Shown: one piece after another, positions 47,644-57,545 of the stretch
Layout: every line of letters begins with the position of its first letter
How positions within the stretch are numbered: the first letter of the stretch is position 1
Origin: Epiperipatus broadwayi
Lineage: Eukaryota > Onychophora > Udeonychophora > Euonychophora > Peripatidae
Assembly (NCBI GenBank): GCA_028023455.1
Contig: JAQFVV010006221.1
Span: 10,840,825 to 10,904,824 of the forward strand
Reading direction: 5' to 3'
DNA length: 64,000 bases
Notes under the pieces: model-generated
What the model was told of the DNA's origin: nothing
The model's input: only the letters and a program-made list of their open reading frames with translations
Database searches by the model: none
Made by a program: the position numbers and the translations under genes

Positions 47644-47740
47644 TATTGGTGGTCGAGTGGTCAGCATAGCTGCCTTACAAGCAGTTGTTCCAGGTTTGCG
47701 GGTTCGCTTCCTGGCTGATGCTTTGACACATGAAAAAAAT
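47644..47740 (+). mobile_element. tRNA-derived SINE with 15-bp target duplication
   Basis: TATTGGTGGTCGAGTGGTCA, CTGCCTTACAAGCAGTTG, B box GCGGGTTCGCTTCC, GATGCTTTGACACATG, A-run. AATAATAAATTGTGT is repeated exactly at 47629-47643 and 47741-47755. Confidence 0.92.
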
Positions 47741-47755
47741 AATAATAAATTGTGT

Positions 47756-48182
47756 AAATATGTAAATGGTAAAATTAAAAAATGATTTAAATATATTCAA
47801 GAATACAATATGATAAACATTTTAAAACAATTTATAAGTTTAATTATAATATAAAGAAACAACTAAGAAGTAAAACTTGGATTTCAACTCCATAACATAA
47901 AGTTTGTATCATTACTATAATAGAAGAAAAAATAGATAGGCTTCTGAGAAACATTCCAATGTGTCTGATTATATTTTTTTTATTTCAAAGAATCATGTTT
48001 AATCCTATTATGAGATGACATACATGGATGAATAAGATGTTTGTTGATAAAAATAATTAATAAAGATAATATATTATATATCAAAACTAAACTTGCAAGT
48101 AATGAATAATATGTCTGTAGTGTAATTTTCACTATTATCTATATATACTAAACAATAATAAAAATATGTGTAAAAAATGTGA
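47756..48182. other. AT-rich stretch without a recognised gene
   Basis: Nothing recognised. Confidence 0.35.
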
Positions 48183-48275
48183 TTTGGGCCAATTGATAAG
48201 TGCTGATTCAGCACAAAATGTGCTTCTGTGTAATCATACATCTTTTTCACATGTCTTTATCATATGTTGAAGATT
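48183..48275 (+). mobile_element. Family B fragment with ribozyme relic
   Basis: CCAATTGATAAGTGCTGATT then CAGCACAAAATGTG and TTTTTCACATGTCTTTATC. The core is TTGATAA and GAAA is AAAA, so it is dead. Only the ribozyme and its immediate downstream block remain, just upstream of a family A insertion. Confidence 0.55.
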
Positions 48276-48454
48276 ATATACCATGACAAGGTTAAACCAC
48301 TAAACATCACATGATCACTGTTTCTTATGCTTGCTTATAACTGTTATTAAAACAGGCAAGTCTCTCCATACAGTAGTGCCACTCAGTGCAAGCCAGGATA
48401 ATCAATGGATGCCAGAAAGCTTGTGTATAAAATCCCTATCTAGTGCCTACTCAT

Positions 48455-48509
48455 CCATTATCACCAGACTAGTCTCTGGCTTGTGGCCTTCACCAGTGAG
48501 AAGCTTTGA
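48455..48509 (-). ncRNA. Hammerhead ribozyme relic, family A
   Basis: Minus strand core CTGGTGA and GAAA changed to GAGA; stem II GGC/GCC and ACTAGTC kept. Inactive by prediction. Confidence 0.55.
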
Positions 48510-48716
48510 ATCTGAGAGCACTGCACCTAGATCTTAGGATCTAATGCAACCATCCAGCAGCCACCTTTTATCTCTATTTAACTACAAAACTATGAGAATA
48601 AAATTGAAATCAATAATATTTTCAATCCAAGCTCATTAGCTTATATAGTCATATAGGTCTGAACTAGATAAAAGGTGGCTGCTGGAGGGTTGCATTAGAT
48701 CCTAAGATCTAGGTGC

Positions 48717-48766
48717 AGTGCTCACTGATGAAGGCCACAAGCCAGAAACTAGTCTGGGGATATTGG
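48717..48766 (+). ncRNA. Hammerhead ribozyme, family A, core intact with shortened stem I
   Basis: CTCA/TGGG stem I (the upstream 16 bp found in other copies is deleted), CTGATGA, stem II GGC/GCC with CACAA, GAAA, ACTAGTC, TGGGGATATTGG. The core is perfect, but the loss of the outer CCAA pair should slow it. Confidence 0.75.
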
Positions 48767-48889
48767 ATGAATAGGCACTAGATAGGGATTTTAGGCACAA
48801 GCCTTCTGGCATCCATTGATTACTCTGGTTGGCACTGAATGGCACTACTGTATGGAGAGTTTTGCCTGTTTAATAACCTTGACAAGGTG

Positions 48890-49530
48890 TTAAAAGTGGA
48901 TAGAAACCAGTTTTTTTTCTTTGTGTGAGAATGGTGTAGTGAAAATTACACTAGAAAAAATTATTTACTGAGTTGTTAATTCTAGACTAATGAATGACTA
49001 ATAAAAATTATAAAAATTGCAAATATAATGCTTCATCTGTGTTTTATGGTCATAAACATAATCATAAGTTTGTACTTGATTTGAGTAGAATAAATGTTTT
49101 GTTTGAGGAAAAAACACCACCCAAAAGAAAATAAAAGAAGCCATTATTATTAGTAGAGATAATAATTTAATAAACCATCAGGAGATGAATATTTTAATAC
49201 ATCAACTACTCAAAATAATGAGAACTTGACATATTTTAAGGGATGATTTTACAATTGAGAATTAATTATAAGGAATCAAAAACATTTTCTGTATATTTAT
49301 GCTTAAAGATTTTATATTATAACCTGGGATAATTTATTTATTTACATATTATTTACATATTTTAACATATTAATTACTACATTATATAATTGTATGTATA
49401 AAATAAAATTTTGCATCAATATATGTATAAACAAAAAAAACCCTCTTTTTTTTCAATATTCAAAATAGCTTTGTATGGAACTCCATTACATATTACATAT
49501 GTTATATATAGAGCTCGCAAAACAAGCTCT
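48890..49530. other. AT-rich stretch without a recognised gene
   Basis: Nothing recognised. From about 49510 the sequence (AGCTCGCAAAACAAGCTCTT) resembles 56430-56460 and may belong to the Penelope-like element. Confidence 0.35.
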
Positions 49531-50370
49531 TAACAAGCTTTATTAAAATTAAGTCATGTGACATCTGACTTGATATTTTTTTATCATTTTATTTTTGTAT
49601 CCCCAACCATGTCAATTGTAAAAGTATAAACTTGGCATATTTAATAGAATATAATAGATGCTTGAGTCGTTACATAGGTGAGTCAGCAAACAACCTACAT
49701 ACTAGAATGACCAAACATAGGTTTGATATTTTACATAAAAATGAAGATAGACCAGTTTTTAAACATTTCAATTTATCTGATCACTCTATTGATGATTTAA
49801 GAGTGGTTATATTGGAAGATATTTTTTCTTTCATGAGAGAAAGAAAACAGAAGGAGAGTTTTTTTATTTTTAAATTTAAGACATTACATCCTCATGGGAT
49901 GAATATGAATATAGGTACTATCACATCTTTGAATTACCTGGTTTCCTAGGGATTTGTTTTTTTATTTCCTAAATAATTATTTTATAGGTGGACTAGCATG
50001 AAGTGGAATAAATATAAAAAATATATATGTATAAGATATATATATATTGTAAAATACATATAGTAGAATATATATATAGTTTTTTTTGGTGTGTACATAT
50101 ATAATAGTATATTTTTATTGTTTTTTGATATATTTTAATATATAATGATAATGTATGTATGGTTTTAGTTTTTTAAAATAAGTTTTTTGTGAAAGAATTT
50201 TTTTAGTATTTTTTATACAAAGTTTTGTAAATATATGATTTTTAGTCTATAGGAATTAGTTTTGTTATCTGATACGTAACTGACTGTAATATTTTAGCAC
50301 TTAAATTCTGGAAGTAGCCATTTTGCTTTCCGATGAAAACCAGTCTGCTGGTTGAAATATTGAAGCAGTT
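49531..50370 (+). pseudogene. Penelope-like element 3' part: GIY-YIG endonuclease plus terminal hammerhead
   Basis: The frame ending at the stop 49947-49949 reads CKSINLAYLIEYNRCLSRYI (from about 49617), GES, LHTRMTKHRFDI, KHFNLSDHS, VVILEDI, RERKQKESFFI, FKTLHPHGMN. This is the EN domain of Penelope-like elements: YLI...YIGE motif, the catalytic-type R in HTRM, H, and E of QKESF. No ATG is needed, because the domain is the C-terminal end of a larger RT-EN protein whose RT is lost. About 100 codons are still open, so this copy is younger than those at 13.6 and 36.1 kb. A minimal hammerhead lies 375 bp downstream. AAGTCATGTGACATCTGACT upstream (49551) recurs at 56045 without an EN domain. Confidence 0.75.
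50325..50366 (+). ncRNA. Minimal hammerhead ribozyme of the Penelope-like element
   Basis: Stem I GCTTT/GAAGC, core CCGATGA (U4 to C), stem II AACCAG/CTGGTT with TCTG loop (6 bp), GAAA, then TAT with T50361 at the cleavage position. Stem III is almost absent, as described for hammerheads in Penelope-like terminal repeats, which are thought to need dimers. One core substitution; activity uncertain. Confidence 0.7.
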
Positions 50371-50865
50371 TTATAAAAGTAATTCTGTGTTTTTATTATG
50401 TTTTTATTTTTCCTTTAGTTAGTTCATATATTTATAAATATATTGTACTTTGAGACAATAGAGGACATAATTCAGACACATTGTTCACAAATCTCAGCTG
50501 TGGTTTTAAGCAAATAATTTATTGCAATTAAAAAGTCAACCATATAACTGAATTTTATTGGTTTGCATTAAAATATTTATTATAAATTGGTAAAATAATT
50601 GGTTTTATAATGAGGTATGAATGAACAAAATATGGAATATTTCTTTTATCAATCTCACTAATGCTTAATAATCTAAAATCTTTTCATATCCAATGTTGCC
50701 ACTGAAAGCAGGGTTGCATTCAAACATATCCAATTCTTATAATAAGTATGTTTTAATAGATTAAAATACCAAATTATCAGGTTGGCCTAAAGTAGATATT
50801 GTAAAGATTTGGTCTGTTCTTGCATAATATTGCTCTTATTAGCAGTATTGAATATATATATATAT

Positions 50866-51150
50866 ATTTCAAAAGATGGCGCTATACCAAAACCGCCGAA
50901 CAAGTGTAAGATTTGTTTTACATAAACGAAAAAAGAGTCAGAAATTAACTACCTCTTTCATTTGCTCACCCCCAGATCAGCTGATTTCAAGCTGGTTTGC
51001 TCTCCTCAGTGGGGGATAGAGTATAGAAACTAGATCTAAAACACTGACTCTCAAGTGTTTATGCAAAACGTTTCTATCAGATTGCAAGCGTGAATTTTTC
51101 AGACCGGTAAAGTCTTCAAACTCAGCCTAGCAAGCCAGATATTTATATGG
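50866..51150 (-). mobile_element. Family C ribozyme repeat
   Basis: A G+C-richer island (ATGGCGCTATACCAAAACCG ... GACCGGTAAAGTC) in AT-rich DNA with a hammerhead on the minus strand. Blocks AGAAACTAGATCTAAAA and TGACTCTCAAGTG have counterparts at 56570-56600, the second copy. Ends are not defined. Confidence 0.55.
50969..51015 (-). ncRNA. Hammerhead ribozyme, family C
   Basis: Minus strand: stem I CCCCCA/TGGGGG (6 bp), CTGAGGA (U7 to G only), stem II AGC/GCT, GAAA, stem III within ATCAGCTGAT, cleavage C, TGGGGG. Position 7 is the least constrained in the core, so activity is plausible. Stem I resembles family A (CCTCA/TGGGG), suggesting common origin. Confidence 0.7.
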
Positions 51151-51238
51151 GTCTGATCTCAGTTCAGAATCACCATATAATCAAAGTCTCTGCAATATAT
51201 ATCATTGCAAGAAAACTTTAAAGGTACATTTATGAAAA

Positions 51239-51242
<4 letters not shown>

Positions 51243-51277
<35 letters not shown>

Positions 51278-51354
51278 GGTCTTGCAAGAATATAATGATA
51301 AAAAGGTCTTGCAAGAATATAATGATAATTATATCTATATAATGATAATTATAT
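51243..51354. repeat. (AT)n followed by two short tandem duplications
   Basis: AT run 51244-51272; then AAAAAGGTCTTGCAAGAATA-containing 27-bp unit twice (51273-51299, 51300-51326); then an 18-bp unit ATAATGATAATTATATCT twice (51319-51336, 51337-51354). The minus frame 51407-51159 runs through this and is not a gene. Confidence 0.9.
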
Positions 51355-51780
51355 CTACAAGCTATATTCCATGGTAATATTGTTGCATCTTTACAAATTA
51401 TTACCATTTAATTATATCACTATCATGGCTTATATTCCTTTAATGTTACACATTCCTTTTTAAAGTTTGTTGACAGTCCTTGAAGTTCAAAATCACTTGA
51501 ACATGTTGCTTGTAATTGATCATGACCAATGGACATATATAGTAATTTATTATCACAGGTACACTACATATACCCAGCATTAAAATATAATGAGCAGAGA
51601 AATTAAGGTTTTAATTTAAGAAAGGTTTATTGATTATATATGTTGTATGGATTCCCAGATTACCTTCATTTATCAACTATATTATTATTGATCAATTTTT
51701 AACATAAGATGTATACATCCATATATTATTTATGTACCTGGTCAGCTCATCAGTATTTAGTTGTACTCACTACATACACA
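51355..51780. other. AT-rich stretch without a recognised gene
   Basis: Nothing recognised. Confidence 0.35.
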
Positions 51781-52245
51781 TTAAAACAGGCAAAACTCTA
51801 TATGTATTGCCACTCAGTGCAAGCCAGAGTAATCAATGGGTGCCAGAAGGCTTGTGCATAAAATCCCCATCTAGTGCCTACTCATCCAATATTCCCAGAC
51901 TAGTTTCTGGCTTATAGCCTTCATCAGTGAGGAGCCTTGGATGTGAGAGCACTGCAGCTAGATCTTAGGATCTAATGCAACCCTCCAGCAGCCACCTTTT
52001 ATCTCTAATTAACTACAAAACGATGAGACTTAAATTGAAAACACCATAATATTTCCAATCCAAGCTCATCAGCTTATATAGTCATATAGGTCTGAACTCA
52101 GTTCAGTACTCATACATTTTAGTATCTTTGGTTCTTTAGTAACCATAACCACCACTATCCTGTTAGGCAGGATTGCTTTTAAGCCAATAAACATCACATG
52201 ATCACTATTTTTTATGCTTGCTCTTAACTATATGCTATTTTACTA
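51781..52245 (-). mobile_element. Family A ribozyme repeat, one complete monomer
   Basis: Antisense unit from GGCAAAACTCTATATGTATT through the ribozyme, CCACCTTTTATCTCTAATTA, CATACATTTTAGTATCTTTG, ACCACTATCCTGTTAGGCAG, to AACATCACATGATCACTATT and TTTATGCTTGCTC. There is no inverted partner. It gives the monomer length as about 0.46 kb and its complete block order. The plus frame 51732-51917 is an artefact. Confidence 0.8.
51886..51940 (-). ncRNA. Hammerhead ribozyme, family A, core intact
   Basis: Minus strand: CCAAGGC, TCCTCA, CTGATGA, stem II GGC/GCC with TATAA loop, GAAA, ACTAGTC, TGGGAATATTGG. All core bases are present. Stem I has one C-A mismatch. With the copies at 28795 and 48717 it is among the best family A candidates for activity. 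Confidence 0.8.
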
Positions 52246-55200
52246 AGCCTAATAATATTTTTTTGTTAACTTTATATGTGGTTAGCCAAAAAATTAATGC
52301 AATACAGAAAATGTATAATCACTGAGAACCAGCCATTTTCTATTACTATGGGATTCTGTTATCATGTGATTTTTAATTATTAAATTGTATTTATCCATAA
52401 ACGGTATCTGGTAATCTTTATTATATAATTCGTGACATAAATTCTGTACACACACACGGATAATAATATTTTGGCAAACTGCTAAAATAAAAAGACAGAT
52501 TATAATTAAAAAAATTAAAATTTAATAATAATAGTTACAATAGTGTTTCAGTTAGTACTTCTCATCTGCAGAACACTTTCTTTTTTACACCAATAATAAT
52601 AATAATCATCATTTAAAAACATAAACACAAATAAAATATATATATAAATTTAAAAATCCTTTTTAGATACAATTCCAAAAAACATTAACAAAATGAAGTC
52701 ATATATTTTAAAGTAATTTAAATTTTATAGTTGACTATATAAATATTTTTTCTATTCTCTATCCTTGTGGATATATAGATATATGTATATGAAAATACAT
52801 AAACACGGATATAGGAAAATACAGAGATTATGCTTACTTGATATCTCTACACCTTTATGATAAACAAGCTAATTAGATTTTTAAGTATGTTAACATTTTT
52901 TGATTTACTTTATATTAGTATTAAGTTTCTTGACCAAAGGTAGGTAGAATATATAAGTAAAGGAATACTTTGACCTTCGTATCATCCTAGTAGTAATTTT
53001 CCATGCTAATCATGGTCTTAATTAATAAATCTTTATTCTAAATACAATCAATAGACTGATAAAGAAATTCACTTTTTATGGCAGTGATAATAAGTATTCT
53101 GATTAATCTTTATCCAATTCAAATTCTAACTTTTGAATGAACTTAGTTTTTCTTGCTATCAGAGATACTTAGTTTAACATTTTAATATTTTTTTAACGAA
53201 ATACTTATATTTCAAATATTGACTAATTATAAAATACACATACACCTTTGCTTTCATTTACATAATCTTTTTTTTAGATTTTTATATATTTTTCTTCCTT
53301 TAAGTATATAGATATTGATTATATATATATTGATACAGGTATATAATAAGCCTCTATTTCAGTTAGTTAGATAACATTATTCGTATATTGATATTTTTCA
53401 TCACTATTATATTAGATTCATTTGATGAGTATATTTCTAAAATATGCTTATTAATTTTATAATAATCAATATTTTACTTTTTACGCCTCAATTATGTACT
53501 TCATTGAATTAATTGATAATGTCTTCGTTTTTTTAAAGAATGATTTTTAACAGATGTTTGGAATGACAAATTAAACAAACGTGAAATCAAGACATTCTAT
53601 ATCGTTCAACAATTTTGCAGAATCAAAAATTGTATTTCAGTTAAACAAAAATATTTAATTTGAAAAAGTGGTAGAGATGATTGCTAAAATATAATATATG
53701 TATAGTAATATATCCATTCTAAATTATTCTCACTTCATTGCACGATAAAAATCTCTCTAAACCCAGTTAAACTTCACATATTTTTTGATTTCATTCATTT
53801 ATGAATACAGACATTTCTAAAATCAGTTTTTAGTTTTGAAATCTGGTGCAAAATTTGTGATGTCTGCATAAAAATATAATCCTTACTTAATAATATGAAT
53901 TAGTTTTATAATAATGTTTACACATCTTTGTTCATTTTTTATCTCAAAGTTTTATTAATAGTAGTGTCTTATGATGCTGATATAAGGTCTTCAATATTTC
54001 TTTGAATAATCTGCTATTTTTCTCTTTAAATGCTCAAATATAAATTTCAACCAAAAGATGAGATGGTTAAATATTTTCCTCATAAAACAATTATGTTGTT
54101 TATTCATATTTGGCACTATTACTTTTTTCATTTAGTTGAGTCAATAAAATGGTTCCAAAAAAAAATCAAATACACCCTCTGTAAATAATCTGGATCTTAT
54201 TACACTTGAGGCTATTGATCAAAAAATGTTTGCAAAAACTATCAACCTCACATTATGCAGTGAAAGGTCGCCATGTCTTTCAAGCCAGAATCAATTTTGT
54301 TTGCCAAAGAGAACAAACTTACATATTAAGTTGCATTCCAATTAGACATTAAGAGAGCTTTTTATCTAGCCAATTGGAAATATCTTTTATCTGCACTGTG
54401 CAAATATCTGTCTAAGCATAGCAATATGATGATTGCTATCCAGAACTACCATCACTAATAGATAAATTAAACTGAGAAATTATATGCAACTGTCAACATT
54501 TCTCAAACCTGATAATCTTCAGAGACTCCAAAACATTTTCATCATTCTGAATATTTTAAATAATTTCCAAGCATCAACTAGTTCCACAATCTCTGTAGCA
54601 ACTATCAACCAGTTATAAATTATCATTTTCATTTATGTGTAAGCCCCTCATCCTTTCTTAGTGTCCCAATTAATCTGTCTAAAATGCAATTGATCTATCA
54701 TTTAAACAGTCTCATTATGAACACATTCAGTATAAAAATGAATGAATTTTCCCCCACATGTGCTGTATTCCATGGTGAAAGTTCACATAGTGAATGCTTT
54801 TTTAGTGGAATATTTACTTGCTATAGCTTGAAGATGTGGCTTTTTAACAAGATATATTACAAACTTCATCAGAACAGAATGTTTTCCTATATGCAAAGGA
54901 GGGCTCAATTTAATACATCTCAAATCCTTTGTAACTTAGAGCCAGCATGTATATTGCAAAACTTCCTAATCCAGTACTTAATGTCATCCTTCCTCCAATA
55001 CCATTGCTTGTTTCAATTTCAAATGCTAAATGGTTCTTTTTCAAATATCATGCCAGCATGCTTATTTATTAGACCAATTTAACATCAAATCTGTCATTGG
55101 AATATCATTTAAAGATTTAAATAAGATGACTTATCCATTCAGATATCTATGAATAATCCTACAAGTTGCTTACTATTCTAAACAAGTTTCGAAATCTTTG

Positions 55201-55499
55201 TGCTACTCAATTATGGTTGAAATTTCTTTTTTTAATTTATTATAGGATGTAATTCCAATCAAAATGCTTCTAATGATCAATTCAAACTAAATCTTGAACC
55301 TGCATGAGTTTTGTGCAATAATTATCCAGAAGAAATACTTTTCTTTTTATTAATTTTCATTTATAATGGCATATAAGATTACTTTAATATGTAGCAATAT
55401 CTAGAAATGATGATCAAATGGATCAAACTTTATAAATATATTGACATTGAATACAAGAAAAGTGAAATAAAAACTATAAATTTAAACTTTTTGATTAAC
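52246..55499. other. Mostly AT-rich DNA; 54150-55330 more mixed, unrecognised
   Basis: At 53330-53365 is a lone copy of the ATACAGGTATATAATAAGCC repeat. 54684-55082 is the longest non-repetitive open frame here (132 codons, many Phe/Cys/Ser/Leu), but it matches no family I know and has no neighbours suggesting a gene. I treat it as chance. Confidence 0.35.
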
Positions 55500-55513
55500 A
55501 ATAGTTTATAATA

Positions 55514-55749
55514 AGAATACCAAACTCTCCATTCAGTAGCAACACCAAGTGCAAAGCCTTCATAATTAATGGATGCCGGAAGGTTTGTGCAGAAAATCCC
55601 TATCTTGTGCCTACTTATCCAACATCCCCAGACTAGTTTCTAGCTTGTAGCTTTCAGTTGGTGGCACTCCTGTATAGATAGTTTGGTATTCTTTTTAACA
55701 GCATGTGTAAGCATATGAAATAATGATCATGTAATATTTTGGTGATTTT
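55514..55749 (+). mobile_element. Family A retroposon, short hairpin form, 14-bp target duplication
   Basis: AATAGTTTATAATA at 55500-55513 and 55750-55763, exact. Left arm ACCAAACTCTCCATTCAGTA ... ATCCCCAGACTAGTTTCTAG carries the 3' half of an antisense ribozyme (55619-55661; the CTGATGA part is deleted). Only the outermost right arm (GGTGGCACTCCTGTATAGAT) remains, followed by the tail TAATGATCATGTAATATTTT. Confidence 0.85.
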
Positions 55750-55763
55750 AATAGTTTATAATA

Positions 55764-56439
55764 TGGATTTTGTGCAAATACTAATACTAAATCTTCTTAA
55801 GCATCTCAAGCATAATACAAAATATTGAACTGACTTTTACAATTCCTTACAGAAATATGAACAGAAGGGCTTGCTATATCTGATAGTTGTACTTACTTAA
55901 ATAAATATTTAATATACTCAAGATCTTGATCACATTCTTAAAGTTTAAGAATTAATGCTACACTTTCTTGAAGATTATACTGCTTCAATATAAATATTTT
56001 TAATTATTATCCTTGTCTTACATTTGTAAATACAAGCTTATTAAGTCTTGCAACATCTGACTTGATTTTTTTGTCATTATATTTAAAGTGAACATAATTT
56101 ATTAATTATATATATATATACACACACATACAATTTAAATTATTATTTATATTAAGTAAATAAATTTTATAGAATCAGCTAATTATTACATAACCAATAT
56201 AATATAATCCTATATATTACATATAACCCTATATATTACATACAGGTATATAATAAGCCTGTATTTCAGTTATAACCAATATTATATTTCTTAGTCCACA
56301 AGATTTTGTAAAGTGAACTTAAAAGTTATTACATATTCTATTATAGGCAAACAATTATCAATAAAGCAAGTCATATATAATGTGACCTTGCTTTTATAAG
56401 CTTGTATTTATAAAAAATGTAATACAGAGAGGTACCAAT
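55764..56439. other. AT-rich stretch with fragments of other repeats
   Basis: 56032-56092 repeats a sequence seen at 49531-49595 upstream of the GIY-YIG relic (CATCTGACTTGAT). 56223-56265 is another ACAGGTATATAATAAGCCTG copy. (AT)/(AC) run at 56108-56129. Confidence 0.5.
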
Positions 56440-56690
56440 AGCTCAAACAAGCTCTTAATTGATAAGTGCAATAAGAGAAAATATTTAAAATCTCTATCCG
56501 AAATAATCTTATCCCCAGATCAATTGGTTTCGAGCTTATGGCTCACCTCAGTGAGGAGCTAGAATATTCAGACACTAGATATAAAATATCAACTCAAAAC
56601 CCAGCACTTATTTTATAAGTAATATTTAAGTAGAAACTCTGAAGTTTTCGGACATAAAAATGTCTTTTATGTTTACATATATAGTTTTAA
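56440..56690 (-). mobile_element. Family C ribozyme repeat, second copy
   Basis: Contains the family C hammerhead on the minus strand, then AGACACTAGATATAAAATAT and AACTCAAAACCCAGCACTTA, matching the order at 51.0 kb. Upstream AGCTCAAACAAGCTCTTAAT resembles 49515-49535, hinting at a link between family C and the Penelope-like element. Confidence 0.5.
56512..56557 (-). ncRNA. Hammerhead ribozyme, family C
   Basis: Minus strand: stem I TCCTCA/TGGGGA, core CTGAGGT (U7 to G, A9 to T), stem II GAGC/GCTC with CATAA loop, GAAA, CCAATTGATC, TGGGGA. A9 is conserved in active hammerheads, so this one is probably dead, though the fold is fully recognisable. Confidence 0.6.
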
Positions 56691-57437
56691 ATTATAAATA
56701 GATAGAAAATGAACTCAATGTATCTACTTTTCTTTTTTATTAAAAATAATTTGTCTTTTATGTATATATGTTTTATATAAAATTAATAAGGCAGATTTAT
56801 AACAATTGTAACACTTTATTAGACATTATTGATATATGGGTATTGTTTCATAAACTCTTGGAATATATAATTAGTATGTATGAATAAGTAAACAAGGATC
56901 AGGATAAAAGTTTACAAAAAAGCAAAAAGCGTTTTCATTATCACAAAAGCTAAAATTCTAATTTTATATTATACTTCCTAGATTCAATTAAGTTATATAA
57001 AATAGAATAATTATAATCTGAATATCGAATATATTAGCTTGATATTTATTATTCAAAACAGAAGTTATATCAATTGCTTCCTTTCTAAAAAGCAGTACAG
57101 AATTATAAATATCAAATATAGTTGATATTCACATATTAATTCATACAGACAAATCATATTGTTTTCATATTCTATTTTCACAAAAACATTAATTCACACA
57201 GTTTTACAACTATAAATTATGTAAATGAGGCATTTATTTTATATCGCGCTATGTTTATAAATTGTAATAAACTAAAGATCATAAAAAGTGCATGTACATT
57301 AGCTTGAAAGGCTGATCTTTAGTTTATAACTATAAATTATGTAAAAATGCAAGATATATAATAAAATCTTTCCATGACGATGAGTTTAAAAAACTATTTT
57401 AATAAATTGTATATCACAATGATTTAAGTTAGCAAAA
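56691..57437. other. AT-rich stretch without a recognised gene
   Basis: TATAAATTATGTAAATG and an inverted TTTAGTTTATAACTATAAAT occur around 57210 and 57315. Nothing coding. Confidence 0.35.
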
Positions 57438-57545
57438 TATTCCCTGGAACCACCATATAACTACCATATCTCATATAGTTATATATTGGACTATTCCCTG
57501 GAACCACCATATAACTACTATATCTCATATGGTTATAGACTATTT
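57438..57545. repeat. 54-bp tandem duplication
   Basis: TATTCCCTGGAACCACCATA and the following 34 bp occur twice in tandem (57438-57491, 57492-57545) with a handful of differences. Each copy contains a small inverted repeat (ATATCTCATATAGTTATAT). Confidence 0.9.

Larger units (their letters stand above)
48293..48875 (-). mobile_element. Family A ribozyme retroposon, head-to-head dimer, 13-bp target duplication
   Basis: ACCATGACAAGGT (48280-48292) and ACCTTGACAAGGT (48876-48888) match in 12 of 13 bases. The element starts TAAACCACTAAACATCACAT and ends TGTATGGAGAGTTTTGCCTG, the mirror of the plus-oriented copies, so it is inserted in minus orientation. One unit is nearly complete (48340-48665). 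The other starts at AGATAAAAGGTGGCTGCTGG. Two ribozymes point in opposite directions. The plus frame 48331-48537 is a repeat artefact. Confidence 0.85.

Noticed and set aside
54684-55082. 132-codon plus-strand frame as a host gene
   Set aside because: Composition looks random, there is no recognisable domain, and a trial reading of the opposite strand for hAT transposase was not convincing.
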